64,000 bases of DNA, taken from assembly GCA_037389465.1 (NCBI GenBank), contig JAZARR010000179.1, positions 702,501 to 766,500 of the forward strand, read 5' to 3'. Positions 48,475 to 60,561 of the stretch are shown here, piece after piece. The notes under the pieces are model-generated. The model saw only the letters and a program-made list of their open reading frames with translations, was not told where the DNA came from and made no database searches. A program made the translations under genes and the position numbers. Position 1 is the stretch's first letter, and every line of letters starts with the position of its first letter. The stretch is from Baylisascaris procyonis (lineage: Eukaryota > Nematoda > Chromadorea > Rhabditida > Ascarididae).

Positions 48475-50052
48475 GTATGCCCTACTTCTAACAGCAGTTA
48501 GAAAATCTCTGCTAATGCGGGTCAGAATCATGTTTTGTGGAAAAATAATATTCAGCATAACGTTTGTTTAGATCTCTATTGTTGTTTCAATGAATAATTG
48601 AAGAAGTCTTTACATTCAAAAATCTCATCTTCCATAACAATTTTTTTGCATATGTCTACAGCAAAATAATGATAAATTGCGATGCATTTCTCGTTTATTA
48701 TCAACGAATAGCGGCTATAAATTGCTTCTATTTGCTCATCTTCGGATGCCATTATTTACTTCTTCTGTCGCAACTACCATATTTCTTCCGGAAAAAAATA
48801 CTTCAGATTGTCTATTTTTCACTGGTCTAAAGTTGGTGGGCCTATCGTTCAGTAGGGAGCAATCTTCCAAAAATGTATTCTAGTTTTTGCATGTTTTGAT
48901 TGGCGCTTTCAATTGAAATTTTCATTCCCAAGGGAATTTCATTGAAATAGAGAAAATTTTTGGTTTGTTTATATCCAAAGGCGAATTTGATGATCTTAGT
49001 TGATAACATTTGGCAGAGGATGCTTTCGTTCCATGAGTCTGTTCTTTCGTTTGGATCTGATCGAATATATTAGCTTTTTACAATTTTATGGCAGCTTTCC
49101 TCCATATCTAAGGTCAAATCATATGTTTTGCTCATCTGTGCACTCAGATTCCGTTGAAGCTCGAAATCGCTACTTCAGCTTCTCGTATGTTCACTTGTTT
49201 ACCTTTATGGTCAGAATATTGTTAGCTATTTAGAAGAAATTTTTCACCGATTTTAGCGCCATTTATTTTTTCTTTTTGTATGAAACAAAAGGTCCCATTG
49301 TTTTGCAATTGATGCTTACTAATATATGCACTTTTCAATACTTGGCAATCGATGTTAAGCGAGATAATTATATAGTCGCTTAAACGTTGAGCGCTATTTG
49401 CTATTTGTATAAGCGCTAAGTTGTTTATACTTATTTCGAGCAATGCTTTGTTATTTCCGATTGCCCATACCCGTGTATGTTTTCATATAAGAACAGAAGT
49501 TAGGAAAAATTGTCGTCATCGTGGTATTATGAACGAAATGAAACGGAAACCATTGTGCGGAATGTGTTGGATTAAGAATCGATGACAGAAAAAATTCGCT
49601 AGCCATGAACAAATATTTTCTTTTGCCTCTTCTTCCAACTCGTCTCATTACCTTTCGGGTTGGGTAGTTTATGAGCTATTGAATAAAGAGGACCAATCGG
49701 AAATCAATCATTTATATCAACGTATTGAAAGATTGAAAATTTATATTCGTCGATTATCATTGGTAAGTTATATAGGCAATAAATCTGCTTGAGTATTAAA
49801 TGAATAAGCTGCCGAATGGAAAAGAATTGAATATACCGACAAGCGCATACATTTCCCAACAGACACATATCGCCGGATGTATAATAGCAATTACTGATGC
49901 ATAAACTATTTTTTGATGATTTGCATAGATACATTCAATACGTTGATTATGACGCTCTATCTAGCTCTGCTTATATAGATCATTACGCGTCCGTCTTTCT
50001 ATTATGCGCCAACGCAAATTGCTTTGCAAAAGCAAAGTCTTGCGTGTTTATA

Positions 50053-50240
50053 TATGTCTGTCTATCTGTCCGCGTGTCCGGCCATATGATTGCCCTCTGT
50101 CTGCCACCTTGCTGATGTTTTGTTTGTCTGCCCCTGTCCGCCTGTTTGATTGCTTGTTTTTCTATCCACCTGTCACTTTATGTTTTTTGCCACCCCATCT
50201 GTATCTGTCTGTCTGTCTGTTAGCCTGTCTAAGCGCTTGT
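50053..50240. repeat. Degenerate CTGT-rich region
   Basis: Repeated CTGTCTGT, TGTCCGC and TGCCTGT motifs, ending in five CTGT units near 50,200-50,220. The + strand frames here are low-complexity Cys/Leu/Ser sequence produced by the repeat. Confidence 0.7.
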
Positions 50241-51369
50241 CTGGCATTTTCAACCTCAACTATTCAAGCTAGATCAATGCAAGAGATCAACATCTTTGGC
50301 ATTTTTCTCTTTTTATTTTCTCATTTCATAAGTGAAATCATGAACAAAAAGTCAATTCACTAGAATTTTGCCTTTTTTTTCGCATTTTTCAAGTCGCATT
50401 ATATAGCATTCATCTTTTGCAATGAGATCAAACATGTTGCATTAATCCTCAATTGCAGCACCCGATCCTTTGATTGTAATCTTCAAAAAAATTAGAGGTG
50501 ATCAATGGAGACCTGAAATCACTATAGAGAAAATTTAAGTTGAGTGACTCTAAACGTTATTGTGTTCTTACCTAAGGGGATCCAACTGAAAAGAATTCAG
50601 AATCCAAGAAGGTGCGATTCAACTTGGAACATTTTGAGTATGATTGTCGCTAAGATTGATTCCAAAGCGCCCATGATGAATAAATCTATTTCTTATTTAA
50701 TCCTATGATTCCATACACTCATTGATCAATTCTCTGCTGCTGCTGCACATTTTTTGATTCGGAAGTCGATCAAGAAAACATTCTTTATTGCATTCAAGCG
50801 AAACTCTTCATAGACTTTAAAATATTCATTCACAATCATTGCGTTCTATGTTTTCGATTGCTTTTTTGATTTCGAAAATCGCATTTCAAATATATCATTC
50901 TAATATATCTTCGTTCATCAGGTATAAAGGATAAGAGAAATGAAACAAAAATATCCTCCAAGTGAAAGACCTCTTATGTTTCAAGTTGTTAACGCTAATT
51001 GCATTTCTATTAGTGAATGTAGTTTTCACTATTTTCTTATCTGGAAATATTTTTGTGCAATCGAATATTTTTTCTTCATACCGGTAGGAGGATTATCGTC
51101 ATAAAATTATTATTTTTTAATTTATTTTTTTATAGAAACGACTTTATGAGGACTTTCAAATGGATGGAAACTTCGTTCAGCTGCTAGATTTTTTAGTTTT
51201 TATTTCCCTATTGAATCGATCCATTATTTCGTTCAAGTTTCTTAATCTCAGAACATATTGTTTCATTGTTTCATTCAATGAATATCTTCCTGATTCTTCT
51301 AAAATCAAGCGCATACACAATCAATTTCAACTCAGAGTTGCCTCGTTTTCACGAATGAGACTCTCTAAT

Positions 51370-51415
51370 GTATATATATATATATATATATAAGACTCTA
51401 ATGTATATATATATA

Positions 51416-51459
<44 letters not shown>
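51370..51459. repeat. Compound TA microsatellite with internal duplication
   Basis: Three TA blocks separated by the short unit GACTCTAATG or AATG. The segment CTCTAATGTATATATATA occurs just before and again inside the array, so the array was probably enlarged by a local duplication. Confidence 0.85.
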
Positions 51460-51460
<1 letters not shown>

Positions 51461-53899
51461 CTTAGAAGAGAAAATCTGCCTTTCGCAGCAACTGTTCACG
51501 CTTTTCATCATCTACTTTCTTCTATTATGTGTTGTTATAGTCTTTGGTGATCGTTTTTTAATGTCACTTAATTCTCCGCATTTGTACTTGAAAATGGAAG
51601 AGGTTTATTAGTATTCCTGCAGCAATTTGGGTAGTAATTTGGGTAATTCAATCGTTTTTTTTTTCGTTTTTAATCCTGGTCAAAACTTTACTTGAATTTA
51701 TTAGCGATGAGGTTTATTATCTATGCCTGTGGCAATTTTTGTCATTCTATTGAGAATTAAGTGCCATCTGATTGACAGAAGGTTCTTTTACCTGTATGCA
51801 TGCGTTTAAATAATTCACCATAGTGCCGCCTAAATATTTGCTAAGATATCAGTAGAAATATAGTTTTCGAAAAGGTTACCAAATATGGATGGGTATATTG
51901 CTACGGGAAAGGTTTCATCGTTCTGAGCAGATAATAAATAATACAATTAGTTGCACTGATCCAAAACAAATTTTTTTTGAAAATAAATTCAGATTGATTT
52001 AGAATTAAAAAATTAGCTTTTTATTACAATTTACTTATTCACATATTCAAACGACTAAATGCATAATTTCGAACATTTTGCAATCTTGCAGTATCTTGCA
52101 GTCTAATTTTTGCGCTATTTCAAGTACTCCAAAAAAAGTACGGCGCTTTGCTTTTTTTTCCTTCTTCTATACATGAGAGTGTCTATTTGTTCTAGGGCAT
52201 TTGCTTTTTAAGTCTCAAAAAGTTGCACTGACGAAGGTTGGTAAGTATAAATTATTGATCTCTGAATTCCATCTATTAGCCATTTTCGCTATGAGATATT
52301 AGTGCAATTTTTCCATCACTTTTTTTCTTTACGAGAAGTCCGATGCTTCTTAGAGAAAGAAGCTGAAATTTTAGTTGAGATTTGTAGAATTTGTCAGATA
52401 AGCGAGGATCGAACTGCATAATGCATTATATTACAATATTCATATTTTTTTCTATGCTCATAGAGAGATGCTTTTTGCAAAATGATTTTTAAAGAAAATT
52501 TGTCTCTATTCGTATAGGTTCGATTACTTATCTGTCCATGTACTTGGTAATTTCAGTTCGGTAACCGATGCGTTATTGTTGTCGAGGATATCCAATCATA
52601 CCATTTTTCAATGAATTTACATCTTAAAATGATAGATAAAGCATGCTATAGTGGAGCAGATATTTCATGACAATTCAGGTCCATTTTTCACAACCCTTGT
52701 CGTGAAAAATATGAATTTTTTTTTTTTTTAGATGATCTACGAGCCACTTAGCAAAACAATAAATCCACTGCGGCGTTTCTTTTTAGCTGTTTATAGTAGT
52801 GGCTATTCTGATGAGTGATGGAGTCCGGGAGCGTATATTTTATAATCACCTCCTTGCGAGATTTACTCCATATAGACTCATATCTGCAAAAAAAAAAAAG
52901 AAAACCATTTATCTTCGCAGATTTGCGTTAATAAGAATCGAGTCCACTGTAATGGTTGGAGGCAAAATAATGCAGTCATAGCGTCGATGAAACTGTAGGC
53001 CTTAAGAATTTTGCAACTTATATGTGAGGATTTCTTATGTAATAGGCATTCACTATTTTCCGATTTCGTATTATATAGATTGTCGAATATGAAAATTTCA
53101 TGGAGATGGAGATATTGCTTTTCCCCCAAGTTCTAGGGAAGCTATTTGAGAAAAAAAAGATTTATAAAAAACGTTTTCCATTGTAAGGATAATAAGTAAA
53201 ATCTCTTAGCACGTGTTCTAAGTGCCATATTTTAATCTCTTTAAAGTTGCACGTTATTTTCGAAAGAACTAAAGAAGGTTCCCACTCAAATTAAAACGTT
53301 TCTCGAGAAAAAATTCCCTTTAGATTTTAGATAAATAGAATATTTTCACATAAACTTTTGCAAATCGTTGGGTGGATAGCGAACGAGATTTATGTATTTA
53401 AGAGCGAATGATTTAATTACGAATAAATTTTCGCATATTTTCTCATTTTCTATAAGTTGATTGCTTATTAAATGTGCAAAATCTCACGATTCCCTATTTA
53501 GTAGCAATTATGTTTTCATTTTAGCTTAAATAATGAATCAAAAAAGAGAATACGTCAGCGAAATATTGTTTATTACTCCAATGGATACTTGCGATATCAT
53601 TGAATATTTTTGGTTGAAATAATGATTCACTATTGCAAAGTATTCTTCCTTATAGGCATTGACATAATAAACGAGTCGATTTCTTTAAACTTATGAGCGC
53701 TATAAATCTCTCCAAATGCGTTATCTCTCTGTTAAGCTGTGTTAAGCTTAATAAAATCCCTCTCTCTCTGTCATAAAAATATGCCTTTTTTTAAGTTTTC
53801 AAAATGATCTCAAAGTAATCGTGCAATGTTTGAACACTCTTTCTAAAATGAACTACCTGAATACATATTAAATTTGAAAATCACGAAGATCCACACCTC

Positions 53900-56800
53900 A
53901 TGACTTCATCGGAGAAAACATCACCTATAGGTCAGGAACATTTGGCTTCGGCAACTTTTGAAATCCGCAATGCATTGAAATCAAGGTTTCTATGGAAAGG
54001 TAGAGGTTATAGATAAGCAATCCAAACAAAACGGCAAAGCAATCTTCAGAACATTCATATTGAGATAGCTGTTGAAGCATACTACTATACATTCTTTACT
54101 ACACTTCATACAAGAGACGTTTTTTTATAGTTCCATGTGTGCATATGTGAATATTTGAAATAGTCATCGGGAAGTGGTGTCGTTGAATTTTCATTGCATC
54201 AGGACGGGAGGAAAAGACGAGGGACCCGAAAGGAGGGGAGGACATATGATGGTGAATAGGGATGCAGCGAAAACTTCAATACAACATAGCGATAATAGTT
54301 ATTTTTCAGGAATCTATTTAGTGAAACGTTGATTCCTTCTATTCATAAAGAGCACTGCTCTAAGGGGTTTTTTCGGCAAGTAGCTTTTATCAATTAGCTA
54401 TGAATTGCAGGATATTTGTTAGACATTTTTGTCACGCGATTGTGATGGGAAAAAAATGAAGTGAAAAGTTGAAACATCTAACTAATAGACTTTAAAACGA
54501 GCTGATCATAGCACAGTGCCAGAAACGATATTTGATGGTGTAGGAAAAGAGTTGAGCTTAGAACTTTTATGCGCCAGAAGGAGGATATGAGGCGGTAAAA
54601 ATAACCGAAAAATGAAAAGAAATTAATCCATAGAAAAAATTCGTCAACATTCCCTTAGATTCCTTATTATCTTCTAAAATCCTTCCCTGTCTATAGATAT
54701 CTATTCTCGACTACGGCTTTGCTAGCATCGATATTTTTCGCCCTTAAAATCTTCCATTTTCGAGTAGAAAGACTAATGCGCAATCGAAAATGTTGCGAAG
54801 CATTTAGATGTAGATGTGAATTTCGCTATGCGGCCAATTAGTTGTACGCAAAGCAGTAGTTTTTTTTTTTTTAGCCAGTACTTTTTTTTTCTTGAGGAAC
54901 ATGTAGCCGTTTCATTACTTTCGTTGATTGCACAATGTAATCTAATATTATTATTTGCAGAAAAAGGCGTACTTTTTTTTTTAACTTCCAACATGCGCTT
55001 CGTTGCTTGTTTGCTAATGGCTAGCGTATTGTACAACAAGTTTTCTACGAGTGAGCGTGCAAAAATTGTTGTAGTTATATATGTTCTAGATGCTTTATTG
55101 TTATATCACTTCTATTCTATTCGAGAATTTTTTTGCATTTCTGTTTTTTTTTTCGTACAAATATTTATAGTACTTTCGACTTTCTTCAGTGATATTTTCT
55201 CTTGAATTTTGATTAATCTACGAAATTCTCATAGCTTTTATGTCAATCGTCTATTTTCTTCTCTATTTTCCTCTCATTGCCAATTTTTATCCCTTATTTT
55301 CGCAATTTTTAACTCTTTTCTAATGTACTAGCGCAAAGGTTTCAAAGGACCCGTCAACATTGATTTATTAGCCACCATAGAGTGGCACAAAATGTTACAT
55401 TAAAATGCAGAAAAACGATGAAAAAAAAGCAAATAGAGTGATGGAAATTGGATGTCCAAAAATTGTGGAAATTCAATTGAATCGGAAGAATCGATTTGAA
55501 TTGCAGTCAACATTTAATTGCGATCGTTCTTCAAGGTTTGGTTGTTTCATCTCAAAAAAAAGAGATTCAAAAAAAAAAAGTCGTTTCAGGATTCTTCTAG
55601 CGATTACTTTGCTCTGTCCCGTAGCGATCATCTCTTATCGATGTATGAAGCACACATGAGCGACGATTTGGAAGAATACTACATATCAAATTTGAATGAA
55701 ATTGATGACGGCACCGGCATTGAACGTCTTTCACTCTTTCAGGTACAACGTTTAAAATTTTCATATGTTTTTATAGGATTCACTGAGTTCGGTGTCTGAT
55801 AATCCTTAGAAATATTTGCACCCCCTCCCCCCCCCCCCCCAACTATTTCAGCTATCCTGCGAGATCTTCTGTCGAAATTTTCTAATGGTTACCCTATAAG
55901 CGGCGTCATTGATATCTACAAGTATTGTCCACAAAAAGGACGGTAGCCTCATTTTTTTGCCCAGAAACATTGAAAAATCAATAAACCTTTCGAAATATTT
56001 GCTAATAGTCTTCGCTAATTTGATCCTTGCCATTGTGAGAGGATTTCTTACAATGAGATGTTCTGCAAATGGGAATTTCAATTAAATTGAAAGCATGAGA
56101 AATGAAATTTGAGAAATGAAACGATGAAATTATTTTTATACCGGAAGTTATTATCAATTCATGCCAATCGCTAATATTCATAACTGTGCTTCTTTCGTTT
56201 GCACTTATTTTTGGGGGAAATTTTCTGCTCACAATTTCTTGATGGAATTTGCTAAAACTGAAAATCAGCTCTTTTTTGTTTTTAAAGTCGACAATCTAAC
56301 AGGAAAATACTACTATGAAATTTGTTCAGTAGCAGTGCTAGGAATGTTTCTCTATTAGCGTCCTCAAAGGGTGAGCTTTGGTTGCCCATCCATGAAAAAC
56401 CTACTGAGCGTGAAAGAAGTTTACCGTTTTGTGTTAGATGAACGTTTTTTTCAGTTCCTGAAGTTTTCTGCCTTTCTCTCACTCGTTAATCATTTGATTT
56501 AGGCACATTCAAAATTTCCACCTGAGAGCACATGCCTCTCTCATCAACTTCGTAAAAGGAGGCTAGTGAGGTAGCACATTTATATCATCAATAATTAGAT
56601 GTGTAAGATTAATGATTTCGATTGAAACCTTTCTGAATGAATTTCGTTCCCTAACCAATTGATATTTATCACATCATTCTGTTATAAATATAAATATTCT
56701 AATAAGAAATAAAGTTGATAAATTCATTAACGGCATGCTTAATGATATTTGTATGACGAGGAGAATTCATAATTAAGTAATACTACAAGCGGCAATAGTT

Positions 56801-58769
56801 TTCTTCGTTTATAAAATTGCTATGATGACTTCAAATTACTGAGTACTTTAGTAACAAATTGTTCCTTTTTTTTTAAGTTAAGAATTCGGAATATATATTC
56901 GGAAAGGGGAATGAATTCTTACAGTTTGGTTTTCTTGTAGGGGTGGGGAGGAGGAGTTGGTGGGAGAAAAGGTACCACTAACAATATCGATGTGACAGTG
57001 TTATGGGGAAAGAAGTTTTTTGCGCAAAACTTCTAGAGATATGTACTTTTTTTTTTTTTTCTTTCTGCTGGTTGCATTCATGTCCTTCCATTGTCTGCAA
57101 TATATAGAAATTGCTCACCTTTAATGCTTAATTAAATTACACCAGGTATCCATTTTTCGAATATTTGACGAGCCTTATAGCTACGTAGAAAGAATTGTGT
57201 TTATCGTTTAGATTTCAAAATTTAAAACTCAAAATTAATTGATAAAATTATGCTGATATTTATGATATTTTGTGACGTTGTTCTATGCTTTAGGGTTTTA
57301 TCGTCGATGGTAATTTTACGGATTTATCCGATTTTGATGATCTTCAAGATTTCAACTTCTCAACTTTCTCACGTTCTCCGCCTGAAAATGTTTGTTTTTT
57401 TGTTTTTTTTTCGTTAAATTTTATTTTATGATTCTCATCTTTTTATTCAACAATAATTGAATAAAAAAATTCTTTATAAGCCTTATTTTTTTCATAAGTA
57501 TAGAGATGAAATTCATCTTTTCCATTATATCGTAGTTGCTATCAATAGCCCATTTGCTCTTAGTACTCCTAAATGCTTTCCTATGTTGTACATAATATAT
57601 AGCTGTCAAGTTTTCAATCTTAACGACAAAATACTTCTGAAAGTTCACATAACACCATTATTAAATGGCTTATATTTCCTTCATATGTATAATAGACTAT
57701 TATTAATTAATAAAAGATTATTAATAGACGACCTATAATAAAGCATATTGTTGACGATGCTGCAATAATTAGTCAATTATTATTTCATTTCTTTTCGTTG
57801 TTTTTCACGCTTGATAAACGAGCGATTATCAATAGCGTATTGAATTTTTTTTTTTTTTTTTGTATAGTAACATCATTATAATTGTGTACGACGTTAGCGT
57901 GTGTTACACTAAACAAATTAAGCGCATCGAATATGCAATGCGAACCATAGAGATTTTAGCAGTGTAAATACAAAAGAGTTTTGAGGTAAAATTTTTAAAA
58001 GATACGCTAGAAGATGTCAATGGTAATCCTTTTATTTGCTAAGGAATATATGAACGATCATTAAGTTAGGGGATTAAGTTTGGGGATATAGCAATTCTCA
58101 TTTTATTCAGCGAATCGCTATTCCGGTCGCTTGAATTACTACAGTATCAGTATCAGATGACTACAGTACTTACTACAGTATCAGATGACATGAGGTAGAA
58201 TTAGAAACAGAAAGGGAGGAAATGAGAAAGAGAGAGCGAAAGAGAAAGAAGCAGGAGAAAAGAAAGAAAAGGAGAAGAAGAGGAAGTTAAAAGCGGGAGG
58301 AAGGAAGAAAAAGGAAAGAGAGAAAGAAACAAGAAAAGGAAAGAGAGAAAGTAAAGGATCTGAAGAAGATAGGAACTGAAAAGGAGAAAAGGAGGGAGGA
58401 AATATGGGCAAGAAAAAAAAGAAAGAAATAAAGGAAAGAGGAAAGAGGGAAAGAAGAGAAAGGGAAAATTGGAAGAAGAAAAGAAGAGAAACAAAAAAAC
58501 AGGTAGAGGAAAAGAGAAGGATAAAAAGGAGAAAAAGAAATGAATAAGAACGAGGAGGAATAAAAGGAAGTAGAAAAGAGAGAAAAGAAACAAGAATAAG
58601 AAGGTAGATGTTTAGGGCTCCGAGATTGTTATAAAAAAAATGCACCGGGCTGTCCTCATTTATTAAATCGCGCTATTCGAAACGGATTTGTTAATTTCGT
58701 AAACATCTCATCTAATAAAATCACTAATGAAAATATTTCTGCTTATGGGCAAGAAGCATTTCGTTTATC

Positions 58770-58819
<50 letters not shown>

Positions 58820-60561
58820 TGATGCTTCAAGCGGAGTTTGGCGACAATATTTTAAGGGTGGTTGTTATGTGGAATTAACTTTATGTTAGCTAATATTCCA
58901 GACCCATCGCTATACATCGATGTACTTTCGACTAGGATATGGTTAATTTGCGTTTCCGTGACTTTGTCGTATAAATTCTTCTTTCTTCTGTTTTCCTTTT
59001 CATTTAATGTTTGCGTTCTACCTTCCTTTCTTCATTTTCCGCTCTATTCTTCTTGATTTGATATTATCAAAAATATTTCTAGCAGAAATAATTTATCTTT
59101 TTCTTAATATTATATTCAGCGTAAAATGTTAACCGATATGCTATCGAATGCAATTTATAGAAAATACGAATGAAATTTTAATATGCCGCTCATTTTATGA
59201 ATATTTTTCTGTACAATCTACGGTTCTTTTCATTTTCAATTCGCTTCATTCTATACATGCGAAAGTTTCATTTTTTAGTCTCAAACAAAGATTTTGAATG
59301 TTTTGCAGCCTTCAAAATTGCCCCACATTCCTTACTTTTTGGGATATTAATTTGCCCCTAAAATGAGCCAAAATTATTAGAACATATTTCAGAATTGATG
59401 CCCAATAAGCAAGTATAGCATCTTCTGCTGTTGAAAGATGTTTCTATTATATCTTTCTCTTGCTGATGGTGCAGGTTTCTTGATCGCCAGATTAAGATTC
59501 GCTTTGCATATCGTTTAACTGCGTGGTGCCATTTAGTATTGCCCGGTTAAGTAATTATATTTTACAAATTTGTGAGAAGGCGCATGAAAGATTCTAAGAG
59601 AGAAGTGGCTATCATCAACGTTTATTATGAGAGGGTTATTTGACGATCATTCATTCCTTTTTATCACCTTTATTTGAATAAATGTTCTAAAGGAAGAGCC
59701 AATACACTTATTTATATTTATTTATGAATCTTTATTTTTTTAAAATCAAATCCATCATTTACTAAAATAAGCAATTGTTAGATTTATCTACTTATTGATG
59801 TGGTAAAGTAAATATACTAACCAGATTATATTTAATAAATGCAAAAAAGCTAATTTATTCCTCGAATTCGTTTTATAGAATTCAAATCATTAATGCATTT
59901 CAATCATATCAAATGCGCTTATTCGACAGATTCTCTAATTCGTTCAACGTATTTCTCGAAAATATTTCAATAATTTCTCATACGTGCTATAATATTCTCT
60001 GATTGCATTTCACCGTAATAGCATTATCTCTTTTTTAGAAGTTATCAGTGAACAATTCCTTTGATCAAAATTTTTTCATACTATCATAAGATTTCTACGC
60101 AGTATGTTTTCGATGCTTCTTTGCTTTAGTTATTTCTAACGATTTTATGCAACTAGATCAAAAAATTGTCAATTTGCAATGAAATCGAACGCGATTTAAC
60201 AACCTTATGAACCAACATTAACTTAAACGAATCTAAAAAGCTCTCGTCTGCGTCAAGTGCTCTAACACTTATCTAAAATGTTTTACGTTTGTAAAGCGAG
60301 TAATGCCATTAAAAAGTGTCTCTCAATCGATATCCTTTTGTAGATTTCTCAACCAATAATCTTATGTGCTCGGACGCTTTAATCTCAATGAAGCCAGTGG
60401 ATGAGGAAGTCGTTGTTGAACAAAAAGATTGCCTCTATTCTTGTGTTTTAGCTAACCTCTTAAGTAGGGCAACTTTGGATTCTCTCGAAATTCCTCATTT
60501 ATATAAAATATTATTCATTCAGTCACTGCAGTTAAAAACGGAGCGAATATGGAAGAGTTAA
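53900..60561 (+). CDS. Unrecognised multi-exon gene, model of about 249 aa
   Basis: Proposed exons: 53900-53985, 55601-55742, 57294-57389, 57960-57985, 58111-58143, 58832-58857, 58890-58941, 59475-59545 and 60344-60561. Every junction is phase-compatible and the sum is 750 nt including the stop. The best-supported parts are exon 2 (acidic, with MSDDLEEYYISNLNEIDD), exon 3 (DLSDFDDLQDFNFSTF), and the trio 58890/59475/60344, which reads DPSLYIDVLSTRIW, then FLDRQIKIRFAYRLTAWCHL, then LSRATLDSLEIPHLYKILF. The N-terminal half is acidic and Ser/Asp/Phe-rich, like a disordered or activation segment; the C-terminal half looks like packed amphipathic helices. No signal peptide or clear membrane span is seen. 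The three exons of 26-33 nt are the least certain. Exon 2 could instead start at 55590 if another exon precedes it. The TAA stop at 60,559-60,561 forms the first part of the AATAAA hexamer at 60,560-60,565. I cannot name the family. Confidence 0.5.
55824..55841. repeat. Poly-C tract
   Basis: A near-pure C run with one T, inside the intron after the exon ending at 55,742 of the unrecognised gene. Confidence 0.8.
58206..58605. repeat. 400-bp polypurine (GA-rich) block
   Basis: The + strand is almost entirely A and G for about 400 nt, as mixed GGAAA, GAAAG and AGAAG units with only a few pyrimidines. It lies in the proposed intron 58,144-58,831 of the + strand gene. On the minus strand it yields long Phe/Leu/Ser frames that are artefacts of composition. 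Confidence 0.9.
58772..58817. repeat. AT dinucleotide microsatellite
   Basis: About 22 AT units, ending 14 nt before the proposed micro-exon at 58,832. It would replace the usual pyrimidine tract of that acceptor, which is one reason that exon is uncertain. Confidence 0.95.

Larger units (their letters stand above)
28129..53899. other. 26-kb stretch without supported genes
   Basis: AT-rich DNA with many runs of eight or more T on the + strand and numerous short chance frames. I found no set of exons that join in phase and no known protein. It holds several simple repeats listed separately. Coding-like scraps at 29,916-30,026 (+), 38,210-38,420 (-) and 43,852-43,960 (+) are too weak to call. 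It could be intergenic DNA or long introns of a gene whose exons I failed to see. Confidence 0.45.

Noticed and set aside
48232..48558. 108-aa minus-strand frame with a Tyr-Ile repeat
   Set aside because: The repeat is a pure AT microsatellite read as codons, and the flanks show no protein features.
50004..50363. 119-aa Cys/Leu-rich + strand frame
   Set aside because: Produced by CTGT-type repeats, with no splice context and no signal of conservation.
55405..55533. Frame starting MQKNDEKKANRVMEIGCPKI as a first exon before the acidic exon
   Set aside because: A donor at 55,534 would give a neat short intron, but the phase is wrong: the join leads quickly to a stop. The start at 53,900 with the acceptor at 55,600 fits instead.
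56939..56967. G-rich run as a possible G-quadruplex
   Set aside because: Only three runs of three or more G are close together, below the usual four-run requirement.
58181..58645. 154-aa and 130-aa minus-strand open frames
   Set aside because: They are made of Phe, Leu, Ser and Pro only because the DNA is a polypurine tract; this is a composition artefact.
57294..60561. Possible sterol-regulatory element-binding protein (acidic activation segment plus helical C-terminal region)
   Set aside because: No basic helix-loop-helix and no paired membrane spans lie between the acidic exons and the C-terminal exons, and the similarity is too faint to name.
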